Shown: positions 26,204 through 34,818 of the stretch, in pieces
How the letters are laid out: the number at the start of each line of letters is the position of its first letter
How positions within the stretch are numbered: the first letter of the stretch is position 1
Assembly (NCBI RefSeq): GCF_000015865.1
Contig: NC_009012.1
Coordinates: 2,473,081-2,537,080 of the forward strand
DNA: 64,000 nt
Origin: Acetivibrio thermocellus ATCC 27405
GTDB lineage: Bacteria > Bacillota > Clostridia > Acetivibrionales > Acetivibrionaceae
Direction of reading: 5' to 3'
Program-made: the position numbers and the translations under genes
The notes under the pieces: generated by a model
Database searches by the model: none
What the model saw: the letters and a program-made list of their open reading frames with translations, nothing else
Told to the model about the DNA's origin: nothing

Positions 26204-27079
26204 TCAGTCTTCCAGCTGTTTTAACTCATCCAAATCTATTTCTTCCTCTTCAGTCTCCTCACGGGTTACATCTTTAATAACCTTAACTTCCGATGCCTTG
26301 TAAACCTTAAGATCGGTTTCATTTTCCCGGTCAAGTTTTACTTTCACCAGCTCTTTCAACAAGCTTACCGACATTACAACCCCCTGACCGTCAGGAGTTT
26401 CAACAATGGCCCCTTCTTTCGGAACCCTGGAGATTATTTCCTCATATGCCTCCTGTTCATATTTCAGACAGCACATAAGCCTTCCGCAGGCACCGGATAT
26501 TTTGGCGGGATTTAGAGACAACCCCTGTTCTTTTGCCATCTTTATGGATACCGGCTGAAATTCGCCAAGGAACGAGTTGCAGCAAAGAACCCGGCCGCAA
26601 ACTCCCAGGCCTCCCATCATTTTGGCCTCGTCCCTGACACCGATCTGTCTTAGTTCAATCCTTGTCCTGAAAACCGAAGCAAGGTCTTTTACCAGCTCCC
26701 TGAAATCCACTCTTCCGTCAGCGGTAAAATAAAATAATATTTTGTTGTTGTCAAAGGTGTATTCCACGCCGACCAGTTTCATTTCCAGTTTATGGTTCGC
26801 AATTTTCTGAAGACAAATATCGAAAGCTTCCTTCTCTCTTCTGATATTATCCTCATGATGCGCCTTGTCCTCTTCCGTGGCAACACGGATAACTTTTTTC
26901 AAAGGGGCAACTATTTCCTCCTCACTGACCTCGGTGTTCGGCACCACAACCTGACCGAACTCAATTCCCCTTGCAGTTTCAACTATTACATTTTCATGCA
27001 GATTTATTTCCAAATCGCCGGGGTCAAAATAGTATATTTTCCCGGCTTTTTTAAATCTTACACCAACCACCTTTACCAT
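26204..27079 (-). CDS. ricT: PSP1 domain protein RicT (YaaT)
   Basis: 291 residues. PSP1 C-terminal domain with the Cys-rich signature: MMGGLGVCGRVLCCNSFL and GACGRLMCCLKYE. In B. subtilis RicT joins RicA and RicF in an iron-sulfur complex that steers RNase Y processing and affects sporulation. The C-terminal tail is acidic (TREETEEEEIDLDEL). It overlaps the holB stop by 1 bp (TAATG). Confidence 0.93.
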   Translation of the reverse strand: MVKVVGVRFKKAGKIYYFDPGDLEINLHENVIVETARGIEFGQVVVPNTEVSEEEIVAPLKKVIRVATEEDKAHHEDNIRREKEAFDICLQKIANHKLEMKLVGVEYTFDNNKILFYFTADGRVDFRELVKDLASVFRTRIELRQIGVRDEAKMMGGLGVCGRVLCCNSFLGEFQPVSIKMAKEQGLSLNPAKISGACGRLMCCLKYEQEAYEEIISRVPKEGAIVETPDGQGVVMSVSLLKELVKVKLDRENETDLKVYKASEVKVIKDVTREETEEEEIDLDELKQLED

Positions 27080-28068
27080 TATGCATTTTCCTCCTGAAGC
27101 TTCATAAGCATGACCTCAACAGCAAGCTGATAATTTGCGTTCTGTTTTATATTTCTGCGAGTTTCTTCAATTATCTCTATATTATTCAATAATTTTCCAG
27201 CAGAAAACCTACCTGCGTACTTTAATATGATATCCTTTTTATCAGAATTAATCAACAACTTTTCATTTCCAAATTTCCCGGCCATAAGCAAATCCCTGTA
27301 AAACAGGAGTATAACATCCAGTATGGAATCGACGTCCTCCTTGTTCTCATCAAACATCCGGGAAATATTCAACATATCCTCAAAATCGGACCCGGAAAGC
27401 CTGACTGCCGCGTCAATCGCCTTCTCCCGAAGTTCCTTGAATCTTTCCGATTCCATAAGCTCAACAGCCCTGCCAATTACTCCGTCGGCATACGCAGCTA
27501 TAAAATCCGCTTGTTCAAAGTCTCCTCCCGCCCTGCTCACGATAAATCTTTTTACCTCGTCAAAGGTATTTTTCGCAAAATTAATTCTTACGCTTCTTGA
27601 ACGTATGGTCTCCAGAAGAGACTCATAATTTGACGTTGCAAGTATGATAACCGCATATTCCGGAGGTTCCTCAAGGGTTTTTAAAAGACAGTTCTGGGCC
27701 TGCACGGTCATTTTCTCCGCTTCCCGTATCAAATAAACTTTTCTTTTGGAATAGAGAGGTCTTATGCATATATCCTGCTGTAAATTTCTTATTTCATCGA
27801 CACCTATGCTAAGGCCCCTGGTTTCCAACACACCAAAGTCGGGATTGGTCCTGTTCTCAAAAAGGCGGCAGGACCGGCAATTGCCGCAGCTTTTATCCAC
27901 TGCCGCATCATCGCACATCAATATGGATGCAAAAATCTTTGCAACAGTACTCTTGCCTATTCCTTCCGGTCCAGAAAATATATATGCATGTCCTATTCTG
28001 TTGTTGTCTATAAATCTTTTTAAACTTTCCACAACACTTTTTTGGCCGATAATCGAATTAAAATCCAC
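27079..28068 (-). CDS. holB: DNA polymerase III delta' subunit
   Basis: 329 residues. Clamp-loader ATPase-like subunit: FSGPEGIGKSTVAKIFA (P-loop), a zinc module CDDAAVDKSCGNCRSC, and LLKTLEEPPEYAVIILATSN (sensor 1 region). It loads the beta clamp with the tau/gamma and delta subunits. I used the GTG at 28068 (AGGGGTG upstream) because VDFNSIIGQ is the conserved start. Operon with ricT. Confidence 0.93.
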   Translation of the reverse strand: MDFNSIIGQKSVVESLKRFIDNNRIGHAYIFSGPEGIGKSTVAKIFASILMCDDAAVDKSCGNCRSCRLFENRTNPDFGVLETRGLSIGVDEIRNLQQDICIRPLYSKRKVYLIREAEKMTVQAQNCLLKTLEEPPEYAVIILATSNYESLLETIRSRSVRINFAKNTFDEVKRFIVSRAGGDFEQADFIAAYADGVIGRAVELMESERFKELREKAIDAAVRLSGSDFEDMLNISRMFDENKEDVDSILDVILLFYRDLLMAGKFGNEKLLINSDKKDIILKYAGRFSAGKLLNNIEIIEETRRNIKQNANYQLAVEVMLMKLQEENA

Positions 28069-28208
28069 GTTACACCCCTGCCATAGCAAAAATATAAAAC
28101 CTGTCAGCACAACAATAAATTACAATGAGGCATCAGATACACGCCTCAAATAAACATTCTGCAGCCAAAAAATCTCCAATAATAAAAAATTACCCATTAG
28201 TGCAAGTA

Positions 28209-28661
28209 CTATAACATCAGGTCCAAAACAAGACCCCTTATATCCTCAATCCTCTGCAGTATTCTAATGTTGTCCTTCTCGGCATTAAGAACCTCTTTTG
28301 TAAGCTCGTCAAGCTCCTCATTTATTTTCTTTACCGTGGCATAAACCTTGTATCTGCCTCTTCTGTCAAGATGACTGTCTTTCGAAAATATATGGGAGTG
28401 GTGCAAAACTTCATCCAGAAAATCAGAAATAAGCCTTTTATAAACCTTAAGTTCCGCTACATCTATTTTCTGGCTCAGTTTCCTTCCCTGCTCCTCAATC
28501 TGGCTTACCAGAGCACGGATTCTTTCTTCATGATTGCGATGGTCAAATTCCTTTAAATGCCTTTTAAAACTTGAACCACTGCTGTCGGCAACCCTCCTCG
28601 GCTCCTGTCCGGGAACCTCGCGAAGGCTCGATGTCTTACCGGTGCTCTCCCTTATCTTCAT
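28209..28661 (-). CDS. YaaR family (DUF327) protein
   Basis: 150 residues, charged and helical. The core ALVSQIEEQGRKLSQKIDVA and the C-terminus ILQRIEDIRGLVLDLML match YaaR/DUF327 proteins of Firmicutes, whose function is not known. It sits between tmk and holB exactly as yaaR does in Bacillus. Confidence 0.85.
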   Translation of the reverse strand: MKIRESTGKTSSLREVPGQEPRRVADSSGSSFKRHLKEFDHRNHEERIRALVSQIEEQGRKLSQKIDVAELKVYKRLISDFLDEVLHHSHIFSKDSHLDRRGRYKVYATVKKINEELDELTKEVLNAEKDNIRILQRIEDIRGLVLDLML

Positions 28662-28742
28662 AGATTATCACTCCATTTGCAGAAGTTTGGTTTATTACTC
28701 CGGTAAAGCCTGTAAGCAAACGTTGCATTTACAACAAAGGCC

Positions 28743-29426
28743 TTACTGCCTGATTATCCCACTTACAGCTTCGTAAACTTCTTTTTGAATTTCATCTATC
28801 TTTTTTAAAACTCCGTCCTTTACACATTCGATTTTAATCCAATTGTATTTTTTGGCAACATACAAAGAATTCCTGTATGATTCCACCAAATACTCGTCAT
28901 TTCTCTCATGTATATCTTTTTTCTGCTCCCCGGTAAATTTGTTTGCCCTTTCTTTCATAAGCTCCCTGCTGAAAGAGGGGGGCATGTCCAGAAATATCAC
29001 GCAGTCGGGCACCGGGAGTTTATAAATCTCAAATTCAAAGTTCCACAGCCAGTCAAGAAAGCGGTCTTTCTCTTCCATATCCTTAATTTTTGCGGCCTGA
29101 TGCACCATGTTGGATGTGGTGTACCTGTCGGCAAGAATTATCCATCCGTCATTATAAGCCTGTCCCCACTCAGTCCTGTAAGATGCAAACCTGTCCACCG
29201 CATAAAATGTGGAGGCCACATAAGGACTTACATCATTGGGGTCTTTTCCGAAATCACCGTTTAAGTACATTTTAACCAAAGCTGAAGAATCGCTGTCATA
29301 GTTCGGAAAAGTAATTTTTTTTACTTTATATCCCTCCTGCACCAGCCGTTCATACAGCTTGTTGGTCTGAGTGGCCTTACCGCTGGCATCGGCTCCGCTC
29401 TCAATTATTATAAGCTTGCCTTTCAT
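28743..29426 (-). CDS. tmk: thymidylate kinase
   Basis: 227 residues. The P-loop is ESGADASGKATQTNKL; DRYTTSNMVHQAA is the DRY motif of dTMP kinases; the lid region contains REL. It phosphorylates dTMP to dTDP. It is longer than the common 205-residue form and keeps Ala instead of Gly in the P-loop, as a distinct clostridial type does. ATG preceded by AAAGGAG. Confidence 0.93.
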   Translation of the reverse strand: MKGKLIIIESGADASGKATQTNKLYERLVQEGYKVKKITFPNYDSDSSALVKMYLNGDFGKDPNDVSPYVASTFYAVDRFASYRTEWGQAYNDGWIILADRYTTSNMVHQAAKIKDMEEKDRFLDWLWNFEFEIYKLPVPDCVIFLDMPPSFSRELMKERANKFTGEQKKDIHERNDEYLVESYRNSLYVAKKYNWIKIECVKDGVLKKIDEIQKEVYEAVSGIIRQ

Positions 29427-29452
29427 AAAAATCTCCTTTGCATAAATCTCGG

Positions 29453-30892
29453 TTACAGATTGCTCCGGTCAATTACGTCAACTTCAAGGTTTGAAGACAC
29501 ACCGTTTACCACGCCGCCGGCTTCAATAATTTTTACGATATACTCCACAATGTCTCCGTTTATAACTTCACCCGGACATACCACAGGTATCCCCGGCGGA
29601 TACGGAGTTATCATCGTTCTGCTTACACAGCCAACAGCATCATAAAGCTTTCTTTTTACAAAACCGCTGTGCATGACGGCGGCAGGCTCAACCCTTTGCT
29701 CCGGTATGTCCAGGCAGTCTATTTTAAATTCCTTTTCAAATTTTCTTTGCCCGCCGGACTTTCCAGGGCAGTCAGCCAATTCCACAAACGCCCTCTGAAG
29801 CCTCATTATGTCTTCAGGAGTATCCGCAACGGTTGTAATACACACAATATTATATAAATCGGACATTTCCACCTGAATATTATATTGGTTTCTTAAAATT
29901 TTTTCAAATTCAAAACCTGTCTTTCCGGTGTTCCTTACATTAATCACAACCCTGGTTCTGTCTATTTCTCCGTCATTTATATCGTCATCGGAGAGGATTT
30001 TAAAAACACCGCTTTTTGAAAGAGCACTGCTTAGCATTTCTATCCCTGCAAGCACTCTTTTGATATTTTCTTCTCCGGTTTCTTCCATAATCGCACGGGC
30101 AATGTCCAGATGAGCCATTATGATATACGACGGACTGGTGGTTCCTAAAAGGGACAGGGTAAATTCAAGCTTTTCAACATCCACCCTGCTGCCTTTGACA
30201 TGAAGGTACGCCCCCTGGGTTAGTGCCGGAAGGGTCTTGTGGGCGCTCTGAATGCATATATCCGCTCCATATTCCACAGATGACGGAGGAAGGTTTTCTG
30301 AAAATTTCAAATGCGCACCATGGGCTTCGTCAACAATCAATATCTTATTGTATGAATGAACCAATTCACTTATGGATTTTATGTCCGAACAAATTCCATA
30401 ATAATTCGGTCTCGTTATGTAAACTCCGACAGCGTCTGGATTCTCTGCAAGGGCTTTTTCAATCTCTTTTTCCGAAATAATCGAAGGTATGCCAAAAGAA
30501 CTGTTAAACTGAGGTTTCACATACACAGGAACGGCTCCTGACAGCATCATCCCGGCAACGGCAGATTTGTGGCAGTCCCTTGCAATTATAAGCTTGTCTT
30601 TCGGTTTGCAAACAGTCATAATTGCCGCCTGAATTCCACAGGTTGAGCCGTTTACCAAAAAGAAAGTTTTGTCGGCCCCAAAAGCCTTTGCTGCCAATTC
30701 CTGGGCCTCTTTAATCACCCCGCTCGGGCAGTAAAGACTGTCGAGGCCTGGTATTTCTGTTAAATCCATCAAATACAAGTCCCTCAAAAATGACAAAGGT
30801 ATACCTTTTCCAAGCTTGTGTCCCGGCATGTGAAAAACAGTCGGACATGAGTTGGAATAATTTCTCAATGCGTTATATATAGGGACATTCAT
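29453..30892 (-). CDS. Orn/Lys/Arg decarboxylase family protein
   Basis: About 479 residues. PLP enzyme of the fold I group III decarboxylases: HMPGHKLGKG near the N-terminus, NGSTCGIQAAIMTV, DEAHGAHL, and the PLP lysine in QSAHKTLPALTQGAYLH. The C-terminal part has PYPPGIPVVCPGE. It would make a polyamine precursor (agmatine, cadaverine or putrescine). It lacks the N-terminal wing domain of the large E. coli enzymes, like Bacillus SpeA/YaaO. I used the ATG at 30892, which shares an A with the stop of the upstream small gene; a GTG at 30910 is the alternative. Confidence 0.92.
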   Translation of the reverse strand: MNVPIYNALRNYSNSCPTVFHMPGHKLGKGIPLSFLRDLYLMDLTEIPGLDSLYCPSGVIKEAQELAAKAFGADKTFFLVNGSTCGIQAAIMTVCKPKDKLIIARDCHKSAVAGMMLSGAVPVYVKPQFNSSFGIPSIISEKEIEKALAENPDAVGVYITRPNYYGICSDIKSISELVHSYNKILIVDEAHGAHLKFSENLPPSSVEYGADICIQSAHKTLPALTQGAYLHVKGSRVDVEKLEFTLSLLGTTSPSYIIMAHLDIARAIMEETGEENIKRVLAGIEMLSSALSKSGVFKILSDDDINDGEIDRTRVVINVRNTGKTGFEFEKILRNQYNIQVEMSDLYNIVCITTVADTPEDIMRLQRAFVELADCPGKSGGQRKFEKEFKIDCLDIPEQRVEPAAVMHSGFVKRKLYDAVGCVSRTMITPYPPGIPVVCPGEVINGDIVEYIVKIIEAGGVVNGVSSNLEVDVIDRSNL

Positions 30893-31074
30893 CACTTTTG
30901 AATCAACCACGCTGACGTTACCCTGTGGGTAGGATACATTTCAGCAACAATTTTCTTTGCTTCCTTTATGCTGGAAGCACGTACCTCTTCTATCTCTTTT
31001 GTGTCAAACTTCGAGCAGGTTTTCTTGTCCGTGTGCCAGACTCTGTATAATCTGGTCCTTTCCTTGTCCTTCAT
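30892..31074 (-). CDS. small conserved protein coupled to the decarboxylase
   Basis: 60 residues, basic: MKDKERTRLYRVWHTDKKTC, then a helical region and a C-terminal beta-like end (HRVTSAWLIQK). It has a good ribosome-binding site (GGGGGAGCG) and its stop overlaps the decarboxylase start. Function unknown. Confidence 0.7.
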   Translation of the reverse strand: MKDKERTRLYRVWHTDKKTCSKFDTKEIEEVRASSIKEAKKIVAEMYPTHRVTSAWLIQK

Positions 31075-31182
31075 ACTATCGCTCCCCCAGATTTCAAAAT
31101 ATTATAATTCCTTTTAGGTTTATTATATCATTAAATATGTTAATAAAAAGTTAACAAATTATGAATAATTATTACAACCTTC

Positions 31183-33720
31183 TTAATTTTTCGGAATCAT
31201 TATGCTTCCACTCTCTTCCATGCTCCAAAGTTCATGGGCCTTAACCATTCCTTTGGAAAGTGTATACAAAGTGTCTCCGATATACAGAATTCTCTCCACA
31301 TGCTTTTCCGGATTGTAGTAGTAACCTGATTTCTTATAATCTTCATCAGACAGATGAGTGATTTTCCCTCTTAACTTAAAGCCGTTTTCCGCGTCAATAC
31401 TGTAAACATATGCTCCCTGGAAGGTGAACCTTCCATATGCAAGAGACTCATCCTTTTGGGCATCGTCCACCTCCATGACCGTCACGGGGAAGGCAAGAAG
31501 GTTTTTATTCTTTGAGAACAGCAGAGCTTTATGGTTGTTTAAAACATCGGATTCCGTGCCTCTGTCCCCGATAATTTCAGAGAACTTCTGTATTGGATTC
31601 GTTACATCGCTAACGTCAAACAGAGCTATTTTCATGCCTTTGTAATATGCATTGCCCTTAATTTCCACAGTATCCTTGCCAAAACCAATTATATGATTTT
31701 CATCGTAGGGATGCAAATAATCACTGTAACCCGGTATCTTTAAAGCGCCAAGGATTTTTGGCTTTGAAGGTTCCTCCAGGTCTATGACAAACAGCGGGTC
31801 CACCGTCTTGAAGGTTACCACATAGGCCCGTTTTCCCATAAACCTTACCGAATAAATCATTTCTCCCGGTGCGATATCCTCAATTTTTCCGGTAATATTC
31901 ATGGTGTCATCCAATATATAGACATTGTTCTTTGAAACATTGTCCCCCGTTCCCCAAGCATCACCAACAGTAGTGGCTATGCGGAAAAAGCCGTTGTATT
32001 CATCCATTGAAAACTGATTTAATATTCTGCCGGGAACATCGCCTTTGTTCAAATAAGTAACCTTGGTTCCATTAAGGGAAAATTTATATACTGTCGTGGT
32101 TTCCCTGTTCGAAGGCAAGTCAGAAGCTATCGGTTCAGCTACTATTTTGTTTGAAACCGGAGCGTCCGGCTCGACCGTCAAAACATCAGCAGGAAGAGGT
32201 CGAATCAGGCCGTAATTATAGTTTGTAACCGATACATAGAGATTTTCACTCGATGCATATATGTTCTCCCCTGCACCAAGATAGGTCTGAATGTTCACTT
32301 CTTCATTGCTTGTTATATCAAAGGCAGCTATATTCATAAAGTTTGATTCTTTGGAATTTGGGAAATACCTTATATCCGTGCATTTCAAATCGATATATTT
32401 ATCCGAAACGGCAGTGTCTCTGTAGGACGGGACTATCTTGTCGGGCTCGGTTTCCAAATAATAAATATTCGGATACATGTTTGCGACAAGATAAAGAACG
32501 GAATCTATTTTTCGGGAGGAAACATAGTTTCCTTCAACTTCCACTTCTCTAAGTTTCTTAATGTTTGCTCTGTCGCTGATATCAAAAACTATTGCTTTAA
32601 CGGTGGTTCGCTGCAAGTAGAACGGATGTATGTCATAACTTACCCGTTTTTTTACGGAAATGTCCGCCTGAACATTTTCATAATGGTTTCCTATGGCAAC
32701 CAGATAATCACCGTCCACATATAATTCCTGGGGATAAAAACTGTCATCATCAAAATTCAGCATACTTTCTATTTTCATTCCCGATACCGAATAAGCGTTT
32801 CCGGCAACAGTATCATATGCCTTGATAACAACTACCCGGTTATTGTTTATCTGGTATATATATTTGCCGTCGGTTTTGACAACATCCGCCTCATCCACTC
32901 CCTCAACCTGTACGTTTGTAGTGGAATAATCAATGGAACCCTCTGCCTCGGACATCTTGGCTTTTTCTGCTACAGGAGCGGAGTTTACGGCAAGATCGGC
33001 CTCAACGGCCAATTCATCAGCCAAATAAATACCTCTGCTTCTTCCGTAAGCCCATCCACTGTTTTCAAGCATCTTTTTAAGTTCTTCAACCGAACCTACT
33101 CTCGGAAGATTGTTTACTCTTGATATGACCTCATCAATCAAGCCTTTGTCTTTGGATACGTCAAATACATCTTCCCTGTCGCTTATGACAATAAGCCCTC
33201 TGTCATAAAAAACTTTCTTGCCCAGCGCTTCCACAAGGCTCCTTAGCGGAAGATAAGTTCTGCCTTCGCTTATTTCGGGAGCCACATCCAGTACTTCTTC
33301 TTTATCTCCCACTTTCATGATTTTATTACCTATAACAAGCTCCACCACTTTGTTGTTCAGCTTAACAGTGACCCTGGAATTTTTCCTGTCCCAGTCAACC
33401 TGGGCTCCGATGCTCTCCGATACAAACCTTACAGGCACCAAGGTCCTGCCGTCTTTAATATAAGGCTTTACATTGGCATTTGTTGAATCAACCTGGGTTT
33501 CAACATTATTTACAAGGGCCTGGGAGCTTCCTATGTACAATGCAATGGCGTTCTTTAATCTATCATCTATGCTGCTTTTATCCTCTGTGCTATTACTCTC
33601 CGCACTTTTGTCCTCTATGCTTTTTTTATTTTTCACGCTTTCAGCAAAAGACATGCCCAGAGGTATAACCGCCAAAGCAAGTACAACTGCAATGCACAGT
33701 ATTTTTACAATCTTTTTCAT
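31183..33720 (-). CDS. secreted beta-propeller protein with stalk (copper amine oxidase N-like) domain
   Basis: 845 residues. Signal peptide 1-26 (MKKIVKILCIAVVLALAVIP, then LGMSFAES). Residues about 75-205 form a stalk domain with paired DGRTLVPVRFVSESIGAQVD and EGRTYLPLRSLVEALG motifs, common in Clostridia and Paenibacilli. The remaining 600 residues match the large secreted beta-propeller family (PF09826-like): TTNVQVEGVDEADVVKTDGK, then repeating blades such as VFDISDRANIKKLREVEVEG and ALFDVSDVTNPIQKF. It probably works at the cell surface; its ligand is unknown. Confidence 0.88.
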   Translation of the reverse strand: MKKIVKILCIAVVLALAVIPLGMSFAESVKNKKSIEDKSAESNSTEDKSSIDDRLKNAIALYIGSSQALVNNVETQVDSTNANVKPYIKDGRTLVPVRFVSESIGAQVDWDRKNSRVTVKLNNKVVELVIGNKIMKVGDKEEVLDVAPEISEGRTYLPLRSLVEALGKKVFYDRGLIVISDREDVFDVSKDKGLIDEVISRVNNLPRVGSVEELKKMLENSGWAYGRSRGIYLADELAVEADLAVNSAPVAEKAKMSEAEGSIDYSTTNVQVEGVDEADVVKTDGKYIYQINNNRVVVIKAYDTVAGNAYSVSGMKIESMLNFDDDSFYPQELYVDGDYLVAIGNHYENVQADISVKKRVSYDIHPFYLQRTTVKAIVFDISDRANIKKLREVEVEGNYVSSRKIDSVLYLVANMYPNIYYLETEPDKIVPSYRDTAVSDKYIDLKCTDIRYFPNSKESNFMNIAAFDITSNEEVNIQTYLGAGENIYASSENLYVSVTNYNYGLIRPLPADVLTVEPDAPVSNKIVAEPIASDLPSNRETTTVYKFSLNGTKVTYLNKGDVPGRILNQFSMDEYNGFFRIATTVGDAWGTGDNVSKNNVYILDDTMNITGKIEDIAPGEMIYSVRFMGKRAYVVTFKTVDPLFVIDLEEPSKPKILGALKIPGYSDYLHPYDENHIIGFGKDTVEIKGNAYYKGMKIALFDVSDVTNPIQKFSEIIGDRGTESDVLNNHKALLFSKNKNLLAFPVTVMEVDDAQKDESLAYGRFTFQGAYVYSIDAENGFKLRGKITHLSDEDYKKSGYYYNPEKHVERILYIGDTLYTLSKGMVKAHELWSMEESGSIMIPKN

Positions 33721-34044
33721 AAAAAAATACTCCTTTCAATCTTACTTTGCATATTTAGTAAAACGAATTTTAAGTAAAAAAAGTTCCCATGCCCGCTCGT
33801 TTTTCCCGAAACAGACCTAAAACACCTTTTTTATTTTATCGTTTCAATTTGCTCTCACATTATTTTTGACATATATGCAATTCATATTTTATTGTAACAC
33901 AAGATATTTCAATACGGAATATAAAACCCCCAATTCAAATGTATGAAACACAAAAATTGGATAAAGAGACTTTCATCAACTGTAAGTGTTTATCTAAAGC
34001 CATAGATGATAAGATATATCCAGAAGCTAAAGGAGGCATACAAT
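33721..34044. other. divergent intergenic region with bce promoter candidate
   Basis: It separates the beta-propeller gene (minus) from the bce module (plus). TTGACA at 33866-33871 and TATTGT at 33890-33895 (18-bp spacer) form a plausible plus-strand promoter about 150 bp before bceA. Further downstream CCAATT and AATTGG (near 33931-33960) form an interrupted inverted repeat that could be a regulator site, but this is weak. Confidence 0.45.
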
Positions 34045-34818
34045 ATGAACACCATTTTAGAAATTGAAAATTTATGTAAATATTATGGAAAGCAGGAAAA
34101 TCAGACAAAAGCATTAGACGGTATAACATTTCAAGTTATGAAGGGAGAATTTCTTGGCATTATGGGAAGCAGCGGTTCCGGCAAATCAACCCTCTTAAAT
34201 TGCATTGCAACTGTAATTCAGCCTACCGGTGGAAAGATTATTATGTGCGGAAAGGAAGTTCAATCACTCAAAGGCGCCGAACTGGCAGACTACAGGGGAA
34301 AACAGATTGGTTATCTGTTTCAGAATTTTGAACTGCTTGATAATCTTACAGGCCGTGAAAACATCCTCCTTCCCCTGTCTCTTCATAATGTTCCCAAAAG
34401 CGAAAGCAACAAGAGGATTATGGAAATTGCTTCGTATTTGGAAATTACAGATGTATTGGACAAATTTCCGTCTCAAATGTCCGGTGGGCAAAAGCAGAGA
34501 GTTGCAGCTGCCAGAGCGGTAATTCTAAATCCAAGTATTATTCTGGCGGATGAGCCAACAGGTGCATTGGATTCAAAGAATGCAAAACTACTTATGAAAA
34601 AACTGTCGGGGCTTAATCAGGAGTATAATGCAACTATATTAATGGTAACCCATGACTGCAATGCGGCAAGCTACTGCAAGCGAATTTTGTTCATTCAGGA
34701 CGGAGTGATTTTTCATGAACTTCGCAGAAATATTCCGGAAGAATCGCAGCAGGCATTTTATGAGCGCATCTTAAAAGTCATGGCGCAATTGGGAGGTGGG
34801 ACTGCAAATGTTCTTTGA
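34045..34818 (+). CDS. BceA-type ABC transporter ATPase
   Basis: 257 residues. Walker A MGSSGSGKST, signature MSGGQKQRVAAARA, Walker B IILADEPTGALDSKN, switch His VTHD. It belongs to the MacB/LolD/BceA group that works with FtsX-like permeases. It starts at 34045 after AAGGAGG. The next gene overlaps it by 23 bp. With the permease and two-component system it forms a standard Bce-type antimicrobial-peptide sensing and resistance module. Confidence 0.93.
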   Translation: MNTILEIENLCKYYGKQENQTKALDGITFQVMKGEFLGIMGSSGSGKSTLLNCIATVIQPTGGKIIMCGKEVQSLKGAELADYRGKQIGYLFQNFELLDNLTGRENILLPLSLHNVPKSESNKRIMEIASYLEITDVLDKFPSQMSGGQKQRVAAARAVILNPSIILADEPTGALDSKNAKLLMKKLSGLNQEYNATILMVTHDCNAASYCKRILFIQDGVIFHELRRNIPEESQQAFYERILKVMAQLGGGTANVL

